Assembly (NCBI GenBank): GCA_013812985.1
Contig: JACCSN010000092.1
Coordinates: forward strand, 1 to 5,140
Source: Hyphomicrobiales bacterium
GTDB taxonomy: Bacteria > Pseudomonadota > Alphaproteobacteria > Rhizobiales > Afifellaceae
Direction of reading: 5' to 3'
Length of the DNA stretch: 5,140 nucleotides
Positions 1-5,140 of this stretch are shown here, piece after piece. Positions within the stretch are counted from its first letter, which is position 1. Each line of letters opens with the position of its first letter. A program made the position numbers and the translations under genes. The notes below the pieces were generated by a model, which saw nothing but the letters and a program-made list of their open reading frames with translations, was not told where the DNA came from and made no database searches.

Positions 1-1
1 G

Positions 2-979
2 CGCTCGGCGCTGCTCGTCTATTCCCGCAACATCCTCCTGCTCTCGCTGGTGATCTCGATGATCACCGCGACGCTGGTCTACGCGGCGCTGAGATTTCAC
101 ATTGTCCGCCCCATGCAGCGGCTGTCAGCCAGCATCATGGCGTTCTCCACGGCGCCGGAGAAACCGGCGAGCATCATCGTGCCGAGCGGGCGGGGCGACG
201 AGATCGGTGCGGCCGAGGAGCGCCTGGCCGAGATGCAGACGGCGCTGCGCGACATGCTCGCTCAAAGGCGGCACCTCGCCGATCTCGGCCTCGCGGTGTC
301 CAAGATTAACCACGATTTGAGGAACATCCTGGCGTCCGCACAGCTGTTTTCCGACCGCATCGGGGCGGTGGAGGACCCGCTCGTGAAGCGTTTCGCCCCG
401 AAGGTGGTCCGCGCCATCGACAGGGCGATCAGCTACACCCAATCCGTGCTCGCCTACGGCCAGGCGACGGAGGCGCCGCCGCTGCGTCAGCTGCTTTCGC
501 TGTCGCGTCTGGTGGACGATGTCGCCGACGTGCTCGCCTTGCCCGGCCATGAACGCGTCCACTGGGAGAATCGCGTGGCCGACGACGTCGAGGTGGACGG
601 CGATCCCGAGCAGCTCTTCCGCGTGCTCATGAACCTGTGCCGCAACGCGGTGGAGGCGGTCTGCGAAGGGGACGACCCCGCGGTGATCCGCAGGGTGTGG
701 GCCGAAGGCGAGCGCCGCGGCGGCGTCGCGCTGCTCAGGATCTGTGATACCGGGCCAGGTGTGCCGCAAAAAGCCCGCTCGCATCTGTTCCAGCCTTTCC
801 AGGGATCCGGCCGGCGCGGCGGGACCGGGCTCGGCCTAGTGATCGCGGCGGAGATCGTCCAGGCGCATGGCGGCGAGATCAGGCTCGTCGATCGGCCCGG
901 CGCCGGCGCCGTCTTCGAGGTCACAGTGCCCGACCGCCCCGTGAGCCTCGACGCGCGCCGCCAGGCTCGAGGCTCTTAG
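2..979 (+). CDS. Sensor histidine kinase, C-terminal part (5' end outside window)
   Basis: Autophosphorylating kinase half of a two-component system, inner-membrane anchored. The frame is open from base 2, so the gene starts before the window; the ATG at position 50 lies inside a membrane helix and is not the true start. Seen in order: a hydrophobic helix (about 20-100) ending in RFHIVRPMQRL, the entry to a HAMP-like linker; a helical linker; the H-box INHDLRNIL with the phospho-accepting His at 311-313; the N-box NLCRNAVEAV (about 632-661); the G1 box DTGPGVP (about 746-766); an F-box around LFQPFQGSG; and the G2 box GGTGLGL (about 818-838). All ATP-lid motifs are intact, so the visible part should be catalytically competent. 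The gene ends with TAG. No response regulator follows; if there is a partner it is upstream or elsewhere. The sensed signal cannot be told because the sensor domain is missing. Confidence 0.95.
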   Translation, partial: RSALLVYSRNILLLSLVISMITATLVYAALRFHIVRPMQRLSASIMAFSTAPEKPASIIVPSGRGDEIGAAEERLAEMQTALRDMLAQRRHLADLGLAVSKINHDLRNILASAQLFSDRIGAVEDPLVKRFAPKVVRAIDRAISYTQSVLAYGQATEAPPLRQLLSLSRLVDDVADVLALPGHERVHWENRVADDVEVDGDPEQLFRVLMNLCRNAVEAVCEGDDPAVIRRVWAEGERRGGVALLRICDTGPGVPQKARSHLFQPFQGSGRRGGTGLGLVIAAEIVQAHGGEIRLVDRPGAGAVFEVTVPDRPVSLDARRQARGS

Positions 980-1053
980 CGGACCGCGGAGGCGGCTTCG
1001 TCGGCAAGAAGAAACGCGCCTCCTGGACACACCGATGGCGTCCTTCACGCCGC

Positions 1054-1081
1054 TTGCAATGGCCCGATGGAGCGATTAGGT
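1054..1081 (+). promoter_or_regulatory. Candidate promoter for tRNA-Arg
   Basis: TTGCAA (1054-1059) and TTAGGT (1076-1081) are separated by 16 bases, giving a predicted transcription start roughly 30 bases before the tRNA. The -35-like box is fair and the -10-like box is poor. It is proposed from position and spacing only. Confidence 0.25.
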
Positions 1082-1120
1082 GTGCCGAGCCTTAAGCGGA
1101 ACGTCCGCCTTTACGGCGAA

Positions 1121-1197
1121 GCGCCCGTAGCTCAGCTGGATAGAGCACCAGACTACGAATCTGGGGGTCGGGAGTTCGAATCTCTCCGGGCGCGCCA
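1121..1197 (+). tRNA. tRNA-Arg (anticodon ACG)
   Basis: A complete 77-nt cloverleaf can be folded by eye. The acceptor stem GCGCCCG (1121-1127) pairs fully with CGGGCGC (1187-1193). The D stem is GCTC/GAGC. The anticodon stem CCAGA/TCTGG encloses the loop CTACGAA with anticodon ACG at 1155-1157, which reads CGU and, when A34 is modified to inosine, CGC and CGA. A 5-base variable loop follows. The T stem GGGAG/CTCTC (one G-U pair) holds the loop TTCGAAT. The discriminator base is G1194 and the CCA end is encoded at 1195-1197. It stands alone between the kinase gene and the accessory region, and tRNA genes of this kind are common integration sites for genomic islands. Confidence 0.98.
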
Positions 1198-1227
1198 GGC
1201 TTTACTCGCCGACGAGCCGACCTGGCG
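1193..1227 (+). repeat. Inverted repeat at the tRNA 3' end
   Basis: CGCCAGG (1193-1199, covering the last tRNA bases) is repeated inverted as CCTGGCG (1221-1227). Between the arms lies a smaller hairpin, CTCG-CCGA-CGAG. There is no T-tract, so it is not a convincing terminator. It could affect tRNA 3' processing, be a recombination scar, or be chance in GC-rich DNA. Confidence 0.3.
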
Positions 1228-1265
1228 GGAATGCCGTCAGTCGCCGCCGTCACGGCCCTTGCTGC

Positions 1266-1673
1266 TCACTCCGCCCCGAGGCTCGCGGGGCTTAGCCATT
1301 CCTCTTGCCTGCTCGCCAACCGTCGGCGCACATGGTGGTAGAGCGCGACATCCTTCCAATTGAGCTTGCTGATCGTCTCATGGAGAGATTGCGTCACCTC
1401 AACTCCGTTGTCGTCCGTGGGCGGAGTTTGCCGTTCGTGCGCGGTCGGCAGCCGGTTTTGGGCCGAACATGCGGAAGATCACGTTGACGGAAATCCCTTT
1501 CACAAAGAGTTCCTGGAGCGCTACCCGGGATAGGGCCGCCTCGCTCGTGCAAGCTCGCTGCCGAAGGCTGAACCCGCCGTCTTGGGCACGTGGACGAACA
1601 TCAGGAGATGGTCGTCCCCGCGCTCCTCGTCGATGAAGGCCTGCAGCGGCAGCACCTCCAGGGAACCGAACAT
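1266..1673 (-). pseudogene. Degraded sulfotransferase gene (P-loop kept, frameshifted, internally deleted)
   Basis: Family role: transfer of a sulfuryl group from PAPS to a glycan or other acceptor. Starting from ATG at 1673, the first 50 codons include FVHVPKTAGSAF, a textbook 5'-phosphosulfate-binding P-loop near the N-terminus (Lys31 at 1583-1581). A TAG at 1523-1521 then stops the frame. Protein-like sequence continues in another frame (about 1548-1462, including LQELFVKGISVNVIFRMFG). It returns to the first frame for a C-terminal helix (about 1379-1290, including KLNWKDVALYHHV) ending at TGA 1268-1266. The span encodes about 135 residues against roughly 220-260 for intact relatives. The middle, with the 3'-phosphate-binding motif, is mostly gone. 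At least two frame changes plus an internal deletion make a functional product unlikely. It lies 67 bases downstream of the 521-aa gene on the same strand, so the two were probably co-transcribed. No clear Shine-Dalgarno precedes the ATG. Confidence 0.72.
1273..1291. repeat. GC-rich hairpin, possible weak terminator
   Basis: GCCCCG (1273-1278) and CGGGGC (1286-1291) form a 6-bp perfect stem with a 7-base loop. It lies about 75 bases after the tRNA and overlaps the last codons of the broken sulfotransferase gene on the other strand. On the plus strand it is followed by TTAG, not a real T-run, so a terminator role is only a possibility. Confidence 0.3.
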
Positions 1674-1740
1674 GATTCGTGGCTAACTTGCGAAACGGGA
1701 CGGGAATTGCCGGGAGCGACAGGCTGTAGGAACTGCGTCA

Positions 1741-3306
1741 TCAAGGGCTCCCCCGCTCTGACGCGAGTGTAAATCGAAACGCGCGGAACAGGGCCCAGGA
1801 CCAGTTCGCGACAGCTGAATGGGCGATACATGAGCCAAGCAACAGATCCGCCTTGCCGGACAACGGCCGGTCCAGATGGTGATGCACGTGGCCCCAGCCC
1901 CTCGGCGGCAGCAGAAGCCACTCGCCGAGCGCCGCGGCGGGATCGGCCAAGGACCGGGCGTGACCGGCAGGCAAAAGCGCCAGCGCAAAACCAAGGGTCG
2001 GCGCGGAGGGATGCGACACGTTGACCGCCGCGCTCACAGACGAGACATTCTTGACGTCCAGGCCCTCCAGGATGCCGATGACGATGCCGAGCGCCGAGGG
2101 GTGCACGAGAACAGCGTTCTCGTTGTGCCAGTAGGTGACTTCGATGAAGTTCTCCGCGTCCGGAGGGGCGCGCAGCTTGCGCGGTCTGGGAAGATCGCCC
2201 GGCATCAGCAAGGCGGTGCGGCGCGCGGTCGCCCTCTCAGATAAGATGTGACGCGAGGGGGCCGGCAATGTCGTGCGAGCGAGCCCCTTCCAAACCTTGA
2301 GCGCCAGCACCCGATCGCCTGTCGGGCGCCCGTCCAGAGTCGGAACAAACTGCTCGAGCGGACTCATCGCGCCAAGGGCGAGAGCGACGGTCTGGCCCGC
2401 ATTCGCCCCGATGCGGATCCGGAGCGCGCAGTCCTTGTCGAAGCTGTCGATTCCGCTGTCGAACTGAAACCGATTGTCGCCCAATCCGCACTCCGAAAGC
2501 GGGCGGCGCGTCGCGGCGACGAGGGGGGCGCCGGCGAGGTCGATGAGATCAAGCTCGACGGCGCCGCTCGGGTCGTCGGGGAGAGCGGTGAACTGGAGGT
2601 CAACCGCCACAAGCGCGCGGCAGGAGACGGGCAGACGCTGCAGGATCTCACTCTGGCCGGCGTCGGCCGGCGCCTCGCTCGCCAACACGTTCGGCGTAGC
2701 CGACAACCGACCCTGGACGCTCAGTTCGCTTGTCTCCGCGACGGTTTCGTATGCCAGGAAAAAGCGCGGTGCTCCCAGGGAATACAGGAAGTCCTCAACA
2801 TCCGTGAAATTGCGCTGCAGATCCATGAAGTCCCGCCGGATGCGAGCCGACGCCTGCCGCTCCAGCGCCGCCGAGCGCTCCGCGGAGGTCATGCGTGCGT
2901 AAACCCGTTGGGCGATCCAGCCGAGGATCGGATCGCCGCGGATGTCGTGGCAGTCCAGCATCAGGAATGGAATATCCAACGCCCGCGCTTGCTCCCGCGC
3001 TTTCTCCCTTATCTCCAAGGAGGACGATGCGGATACGATCACGCCGAGCACAGTGTGGTTCAGAACATCCATTGACGCGGTCGGCGCCGGGACGTCCTGC
3101 GATGCTTCGATCAGACGCGCATGCGCGTCCAGCCATTCGTCAAGGTTGATCAGGGCCAGCGGGATGCCGGTGGACTGCGAAATCAAGCCCAGGAGTTCCG
3201 GGGAAGCGACGATGCTGAGGGAAGGAACAGCGGCGAGAGCAGGCGAATGCGCTTCGTTCAAGCGTGCTTCCATCGGCATCTCTGGCAGGGCAAAACCTGC
3301 CCGCAT
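1741..3306 (-). CDS. 521-aa protein of unknown function, glycan-cluster associated
   Basis: I do not recognise a characterised function. Length and context (sulfotransferases, glycosyltransferase) recall an uncharacterised alphaproteobacterial family, perhaps DUF6212, but that is memory only. Visible parts: an N-terminal alpha/beta-looking region (about residues 28-125) with hydrophobic strands such as TVLGVIVSAS and PFLMLD; a charged helical stretch (about 131-175) that could be a coiled coil; a strand-rich block (about 228-312) resembling a beta-sandwich; and a C-terminal region (about 385-516) with FIEVTYWHNENAVLVHP and a His-rich WGHVHHHLD. There is no signal peptide or clear membrane helix, suggesting a cytoplasmic protein. 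A TGA lies directly before the ATG at 3306, so translation cannot start earlier. That ATG lacks a Shine-Dalgarno; Met12 (3273), preceded by AGAG at 6 bases, or Met10 (3279) may be the true start. It is divergent from the intact sulfotransferase and upstream of a broken one. Confidence 0.85.
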   Translation of the reverse strand: MRAGFALPEMPMEARLNEAHSPALAAVPSLSIVASPELLGLISQSTGIPLALINLDEWLDAHARLIEASQDVPAPTASMDVLNHTVLGVIVSASSSLEIREKAREQARALDIPFLMLDCHDIRGDPILGWIAQRVYARMTSAERSAALERQASARIRRDFMDLQRNFTDVEDFLYSLGAPRFFLAYETVAETSELSVQGRLSATPNVLASEAPADAGQSEILQRLPVSCRALVAVDLQFTALPDDPSGAVELDLIDLAGAPLVAATRRPLSECGLGDNRFQFDSGIDSFDKDCALRIRIGANAGQTVALALGAMSPLEQFVPTLDGRPTGDRVLALKVWKGLARTTLPAPSRHILSERATARRTALLMPGDLPRPRKLRAPPDAENFIEVTYWHNENAVLVHPSALGIVIGILEGLDVKNVSSVSAAVNVSHPSAPTLGFALALLPAGHARSLADPAAALGEWLLLPPRGWGHVHHHLDRPLSGKADLLLGSCIAHSAVANWSWALFRAFRFTLASERGSP

Positions 3307-3323
3307 TCAAGGCTTGAGGCGAG

Positions 3324-3352
3324 ATTCTGAACCATCTGGCGCAAATGCGCAA
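3324..3352 (-). promoter_or_regulatory. Candidate promoter for the 521-aa gene, with internal dyad
   Basis: Read on the minus strand, TTGCGC (3352-3347) and CAGAAT (3329-3324) are 17 bases apart, a good sigma-70-like spacing. The start of transcription would fall near 3317. That is only about 10 bases before the ATG at 3306 but about 40 bases before Met10/Met12, which favours one of the later starts. A perfect dyad, GCGCA-AA-TGCGC (3339-3350), overlaps the -35 box and the spacer and could be an operator. Confidence 0.33.
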
Positions 3353-3418
3353 CAGACCCCAGCGATCCCAGTGGAGAGGATTCCGCTTCGCAAGGAGCGC
3401 CGGCGGCGTCCAGCTTCC

Positions 3419-3479
3419 GAGCGGCCCCGCCGCTCCTTGCCTCGTCTCCGGCGAGCGCCGGAGGCCGCATTGCGCGGCC
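3419..3479. repeat. Three tandem perfect hairpins in the divergent intergenic region
   Basis: Three different palindromes stand nearly end to end. GAGCGGC-CCC-GCCGCTC (3419-3435) has a 7-bp stem. CTCCGGC-GAGC-GCCGGAG (3446-3463) has a 7-bp stem. GGCCGC-ATTGC-GCGGCC (3463-3479) has a 6-bp stem. All stems are perfect with loops of 3 to 5 bases. No T-tract follows, so they are not normal terminators. They lie between the starts of two divergent genes, where they may insulate transcription, bind a regulator or be the remnant of a palindromic repeat element. Confidence 0.5.
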
Positions 3480-3498
3480 GCCCCTTGCCCCTTATACC
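3470..3498 (+). promoter_or_regulatory. Candidate promoter for the intact sulfotransferase
   Basis: TTGCGC (3470-3475) and TATACC (3493-3498) are 17 bases apart. The predicted transcript would start near 3505, giving a leader of about 30 bases that includes the ribosome-binding site. The -35 box lies inside the third hairpin, so hairpin formation or a bound protein could influence it. Confidence 0.35.
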
Positions 3499-3520
3499 GC
3501 CCGCAACATCACCCGCAATC

Positions 3521-3527
3521 GGGAGAG
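3521..3527 (+). promoter_or_regulatory. Ribosome-binding site that fixes the sulfotransferase start
   Basis: GGGAGAG at 3521-3527 ends 7 bases before ATG 3535, a good Shine-Dalgarno match and distance. It supports this ATG as the true start. Confidence 0.65.
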
Positions 3528-3534
3528 CCGCTGC

Positions 3535-4266
3535 ATGGATCATGTGAAGTTCGTTATCCTGAGTTCCGCAAGAAGCGGTACGTCTCATCTCAGTGTCACA
3601 TTAGCGAACACGCAAAGCATATATTGTCACGGGGAAATATTCCATGCTGATATCACTTGGCACATCAAAGAGGAATACAAGGCGGAGCGCGATGTTGGCC
3701 TGCGGGACAGAGACCCTATCGCTTATGTAGAGGACATTTATTCTTTCTGCCCGCCGGGAAACACGCATGTCGGGTTCAAGTTGTGGCGGAGCCAGGCGCC
3801 AGAGGCGTGCGATTCCATTTTGCGGGATGCGAGCGTTCGCAAGATCATTCTTGAGCGAGAGAACAGGCTTGCGGCTTATTCATCCGGGGCCAAAGCCCAG
3901 ACGAGCGGGATCTGGAACCTCGTCGAGGGCCGGAAGCCAAACGCGGCCTATGCGGCACGGAGCATAGAGACGTTCAATGCCGCGGGGTTTCTCAATTTCG
4001 TCAAAACGCAGGACGATCTGTTTCGTTACTACAGCCGAAACGCCAACGGCCCGGCGATCCGTGTGACCTACAATGACGTGGTCGACAATTCAGCATACGA
4101 AACCTCCCTTAGGTTTCTCGGGCTCGCCATGCCGGATGAGCGCCCGCGCGGAAAGACAAAGCTCAATTCCAGCGACATCCTTTCCCGGTTCGCGGAATCG
4201 GAGAGAGCGAAGGTTGTCAAAACCGTGACCGAGGCAGGCCATCCCGAGTGGCTGGCCGAGGCTTAG
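3535..4266 (+). CDS. PAPS-dependent sulfotransferase, intact (243 aa)
   Basis: Predicted cytosolic enzyme moving a sulfuryl group from PAPS to an acceptor, probably a sugar or lipid; the acceptor cannot be told. Seen: an N-terminal strand plus P-loop VILSSARSGTSHL (residues 7-19), the 5'-phosphosulfate-binding site; CHGEIFH (31-37), resembling the conserved GE-F segment of Stf0/NodH-like enzymes; GFKL (80-83); then ILERENRLAAYSSG with Arg108 and Ser116 spaced R-x7-S, the classic 3'-phosphate-binding pair; and a C-terminal RVTYNDVVDN...LRFLGL typical of the family's last strand and helix. Length fits a compact bacterial sulfotransferase, and a good Shine-Dalgarno precedes the ATG. Base composition is odd: 3601-3660 is about 42% GC against about 77% in a kinase stretch (181-240), suggesting recent transfer. 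Its TAG interlocks tail-to-tail with the probable TAA of the minus-strand sulfotransferase remnant. Confidence 0.88.
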   Translation: MDHVKFVILSSARSGTSHLSVTLANTQSIYCHGEIFHADITWHIKEEYKAERDVGLRDRDPIAYVEDIYSFCPPGNTHVGFKLWRSQAPEACDSILRDASVRKIILERENRLAAYSSGAKAQTSGIWNLVEGRKPNAAYAARSIETFNAAGFLNFVKTQDDLFRYYSRNANGPAIRVTYNDVVDNSAYETSLRFLGLAMPDERPRGKTKLNSSDILSRFAESERAKVVKTVTEAGHPEWLAEA

Positions 4267-4804
4267 GTCGGTCGCGGGTAACCGGCGCGCCTTGCGGTTT
4301 CGGCGATAAGATGGGCGAATTCCCGCGACGCTCGGCAATCTTGCCAGCATAGGTATCGAGGCTGCGGCGTCCTGAACCGCGCTGGCTGGCGTTGACAACG
4401 CGGTGGGGTATTGCACTTGGCCGCGCCTTCTGCTCGACCCCCAAGAAGTTCAGCAGCCGATCAAGATCCCTGTCGAACGTCTCGATACGAGACGCGATCA
4501 CCCGATCCGGATGCGCCATCTCCAGATCGAGGTAGTAGTCTGTCGAATTCGCCCAGGAAGCGCTGTATTTCGCATACATCCGATCCAATGTCAGCTCGTC
4601 GCCGGAATCGACCGCGGCTTGCATGCGATGGAAGTTCCAAGCGAAGATTGAGCTTTCGACCGTGAGATTCGGATCGCGTAGCGTGTGAACGATCCTAGCT
4701 TCCGGAAAACGCTCGCGGCGGCGGAGCGACCGTTTGGCCGGCCAGGCTTGCTGTAGTGGTCCGAATGTCCGTTCCGGCGGCAACTTGCAGGGGCGTCGAT
4801 CCAC
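4263..4804 (-). pseudogene. Sulfotransferase remnant: 5' half missing, probable frameshift near 3' end
   Basis: The frame is open from ATG 4804, but recognisable sequence begins only near 4714 with ERFPEARIVHTLRDPNLTVES. This is the family's 3'-phosphate-binding segment, with Arg (4678-4676) and Ser spaced R-x7-S. It continues through YAKYSASWANSTDYYLDLE and ASRIETFDRDLDRLLNFLGV, the usual C-terminal strand and helix. The N-terminal P-loop half is absent, and the roughly 30 codons before 4714 look like non-native sequence overlapping the glycosyltransferase frame. The annotated frame runs to TAG 4219-4217 with a low-complexity, Arg/Pro-rich tail. One base change of frame near 4331-4334 instead gives ASREFAHLIAETARRAGYP and a stop at TAA 4265-4263, a much more natural ending. 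It differs clearly from the plus-strand sulfotransferase, so it is not its duplicate. It is downstream of the glycosyltransferase and was probably in its operon. Confidence 0.7.
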
Positions 4805-5140
4805 TGCCCTGCTTTTTGTGGGCGATCGCCGACCGGATTCGGGTGACGAGCTCGACGGTGGATTCGGACCAATCGTATCGCCTCGCGCCGGCCGCCCGCG
4901 ACATGCGAGCGAGCAGCGGCCGGTCGATGGACAGGTTGCGAAGAACCAGGATCATCTCACGAACGCAATCCACATCGGAGACGAGGAAGCCGGTCTCACC
5001 GTCGATGATCGCTTCCCGGTTCGCCCCGACATCGGTCGCGATGACGACGCAGCCGCAACGCTGCGCCTCCAGGATGGTGAGCGGCAAACCCTCGAACCGC
5101 GAAGGCAGCAGGAGGATGTCGGCCGAAGCGTAAAGCTCGG
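4695..5140 (-). CDS. GT4-type glycosyltransferase, C-terminal part (5' end outside window)
   Basis: Transfers a sugar from a nucleotide-sugar donor in glycan assembly at the cytoplasmic face of the membrane; donor and acceptor are unknown. The frame is open at the right edge, beginning ELYASADILLLPSRFEG. Diagnostic features of the GT-B donor domain follow: the E-x7-E motif in EGLPLTILE (first Glu at 5093-5091, second at 5069-5067), then VVIATDVGANREAI and DGETGFLV, which shape the nucleotide-sugar pocket. The domain finishes normally with the helices around YDWSESTVELVTRIRSAI, near 4810. The remaining 37 residues to TAG 4697-4695 are Gly/Ser/Thr/Ala/Pro-rich and look unlike the family. This suggests the original 3' end was replaced when DNA was lost between this gene and the sulfotransferase remnant. 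The catalytic donor domain seen here appears undamaged; the acceptor domain is outside the window. Confidence 0.88.
   Translation of the reverse strand, partial: ELYASADILLLPSRFEGLPLTILEAQRCGCVVIATDVGANREAIIDGETGFLVSDVDCVREMILVLRNLSIDRPLLARMSRAAGARRYDWSESTVELVTRIRSAIAHKKQGSGSTPLQVAAGTDIRTTTASLAGQTVAPPPRAFSGS

Noticed and set aside
125..784. 219-aa open frame on the minus strand
   Set aside because: It is wholly antisense to the histidine kinase, whose motifs are all in the plus frame. Its His/Arg-rich translation is typical of a GC-rich shadow.
988..1023. Inverted repeat GGAGGCG / CGCCTCC after the kinase stop
   Set aside because: The loop is 22 bases with no T-tract; this is expected by chance in such GC-rich DNA.
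1096..1108. Hairpin GCGGA-ACG-TCCGC followed by CTTT, possible terminator of the kinase gene
   Set aside because: The stem is only 5 bp and the T-run is very short. It lies downstream of the candidate tRNA promoter, where a terminator would block the tRNA.
1067..1363. 98-aa plus-strand frame running through the tRNA
   Set aside because: It translates the tRNA-Arg gene itself and then antisense sequence of the sulfotransferase remnant.
2248..3075. 275-aa open frame on the plus strand, and other frames within 1741-3306
   Set aside because: They are antisense to the 521-aa gene; the translations are Arg-rich, without domain motifs or a good ribosome-binding site.
2942..3547. 201-aa plus-strand frame across the divergent intergenic region
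   Set aside because: It is partly antisense to the 521-aa gene, partly within the hairpin cluster, and low in complexity.
4284..4291. GGCGCGCC shared with the tRNA 3' end (1189-1196), considered as an attachment-site repeat
   Set aside because: It is an 8-base palindrome only, with no further flanking identity. This is too short to be an att site.
4403..4665. Plus-strand frames of 82-84 aa
   Set aside because: They are antisense to the sulfotransferase remnant, whose minus-strand frame shows family motifs.

Overview
The window is GC-rich and dense, with alphaproteobacterial character, most likely Hyphomicrobiales/Methylobacterium-like. That placement is inferred from base composition, the style of the histidine kinase and the type of accessory genes; no marker gene proves it.

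Layout. (1) Positions 2-979 (+) hold the C-terminal part of a membrane-bound sensor histidine kinase, an ordinary chromosomal gene. (2) A complete tRNA-Arg(ACG) with encoded CCA lies at 1121-1197. (3) Everything beyond the tRNA looks accessory. First comes a broken sulfotransferase gene on the minus strand (1266-1673). Then comes a 521-aa minus-strand protein of unknown function (1741-3306). A 228-bp divergent promoter region follows, with three tandem perfect hairpins. Next is an intact-looking, less GC-rich sulfotransferase on the plus strand (3535-4266). It meets tail-to-tail the 3' part of another, unrelated-looking sulfotransferase on the minus strand (about 4714 down to 4263), which has lost its 5' half and seems to carry a frameshift. 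Finally, the C-terminal end of a GT4-type glycosyltransferase (minus strand) runs off the right edge.

How the genes fit together. A glycosyltransferase plus three separate sulfotransferase-type loci suggests a region that builds and sulfates (or once sulfated) a surface glycan, lipid or exopolysaccharide. Only one of the three sulfotransferases looks functional; the other two are remnants. The region therefore reads as a hot spot of gene gain and decay next to a tRNA gene. The 521-aa protein sits upstream of one remnant in the same direction and may belong to the same glycan-related cassette. No integrase, insertion sequence or CRISPR array is visible inside the window.
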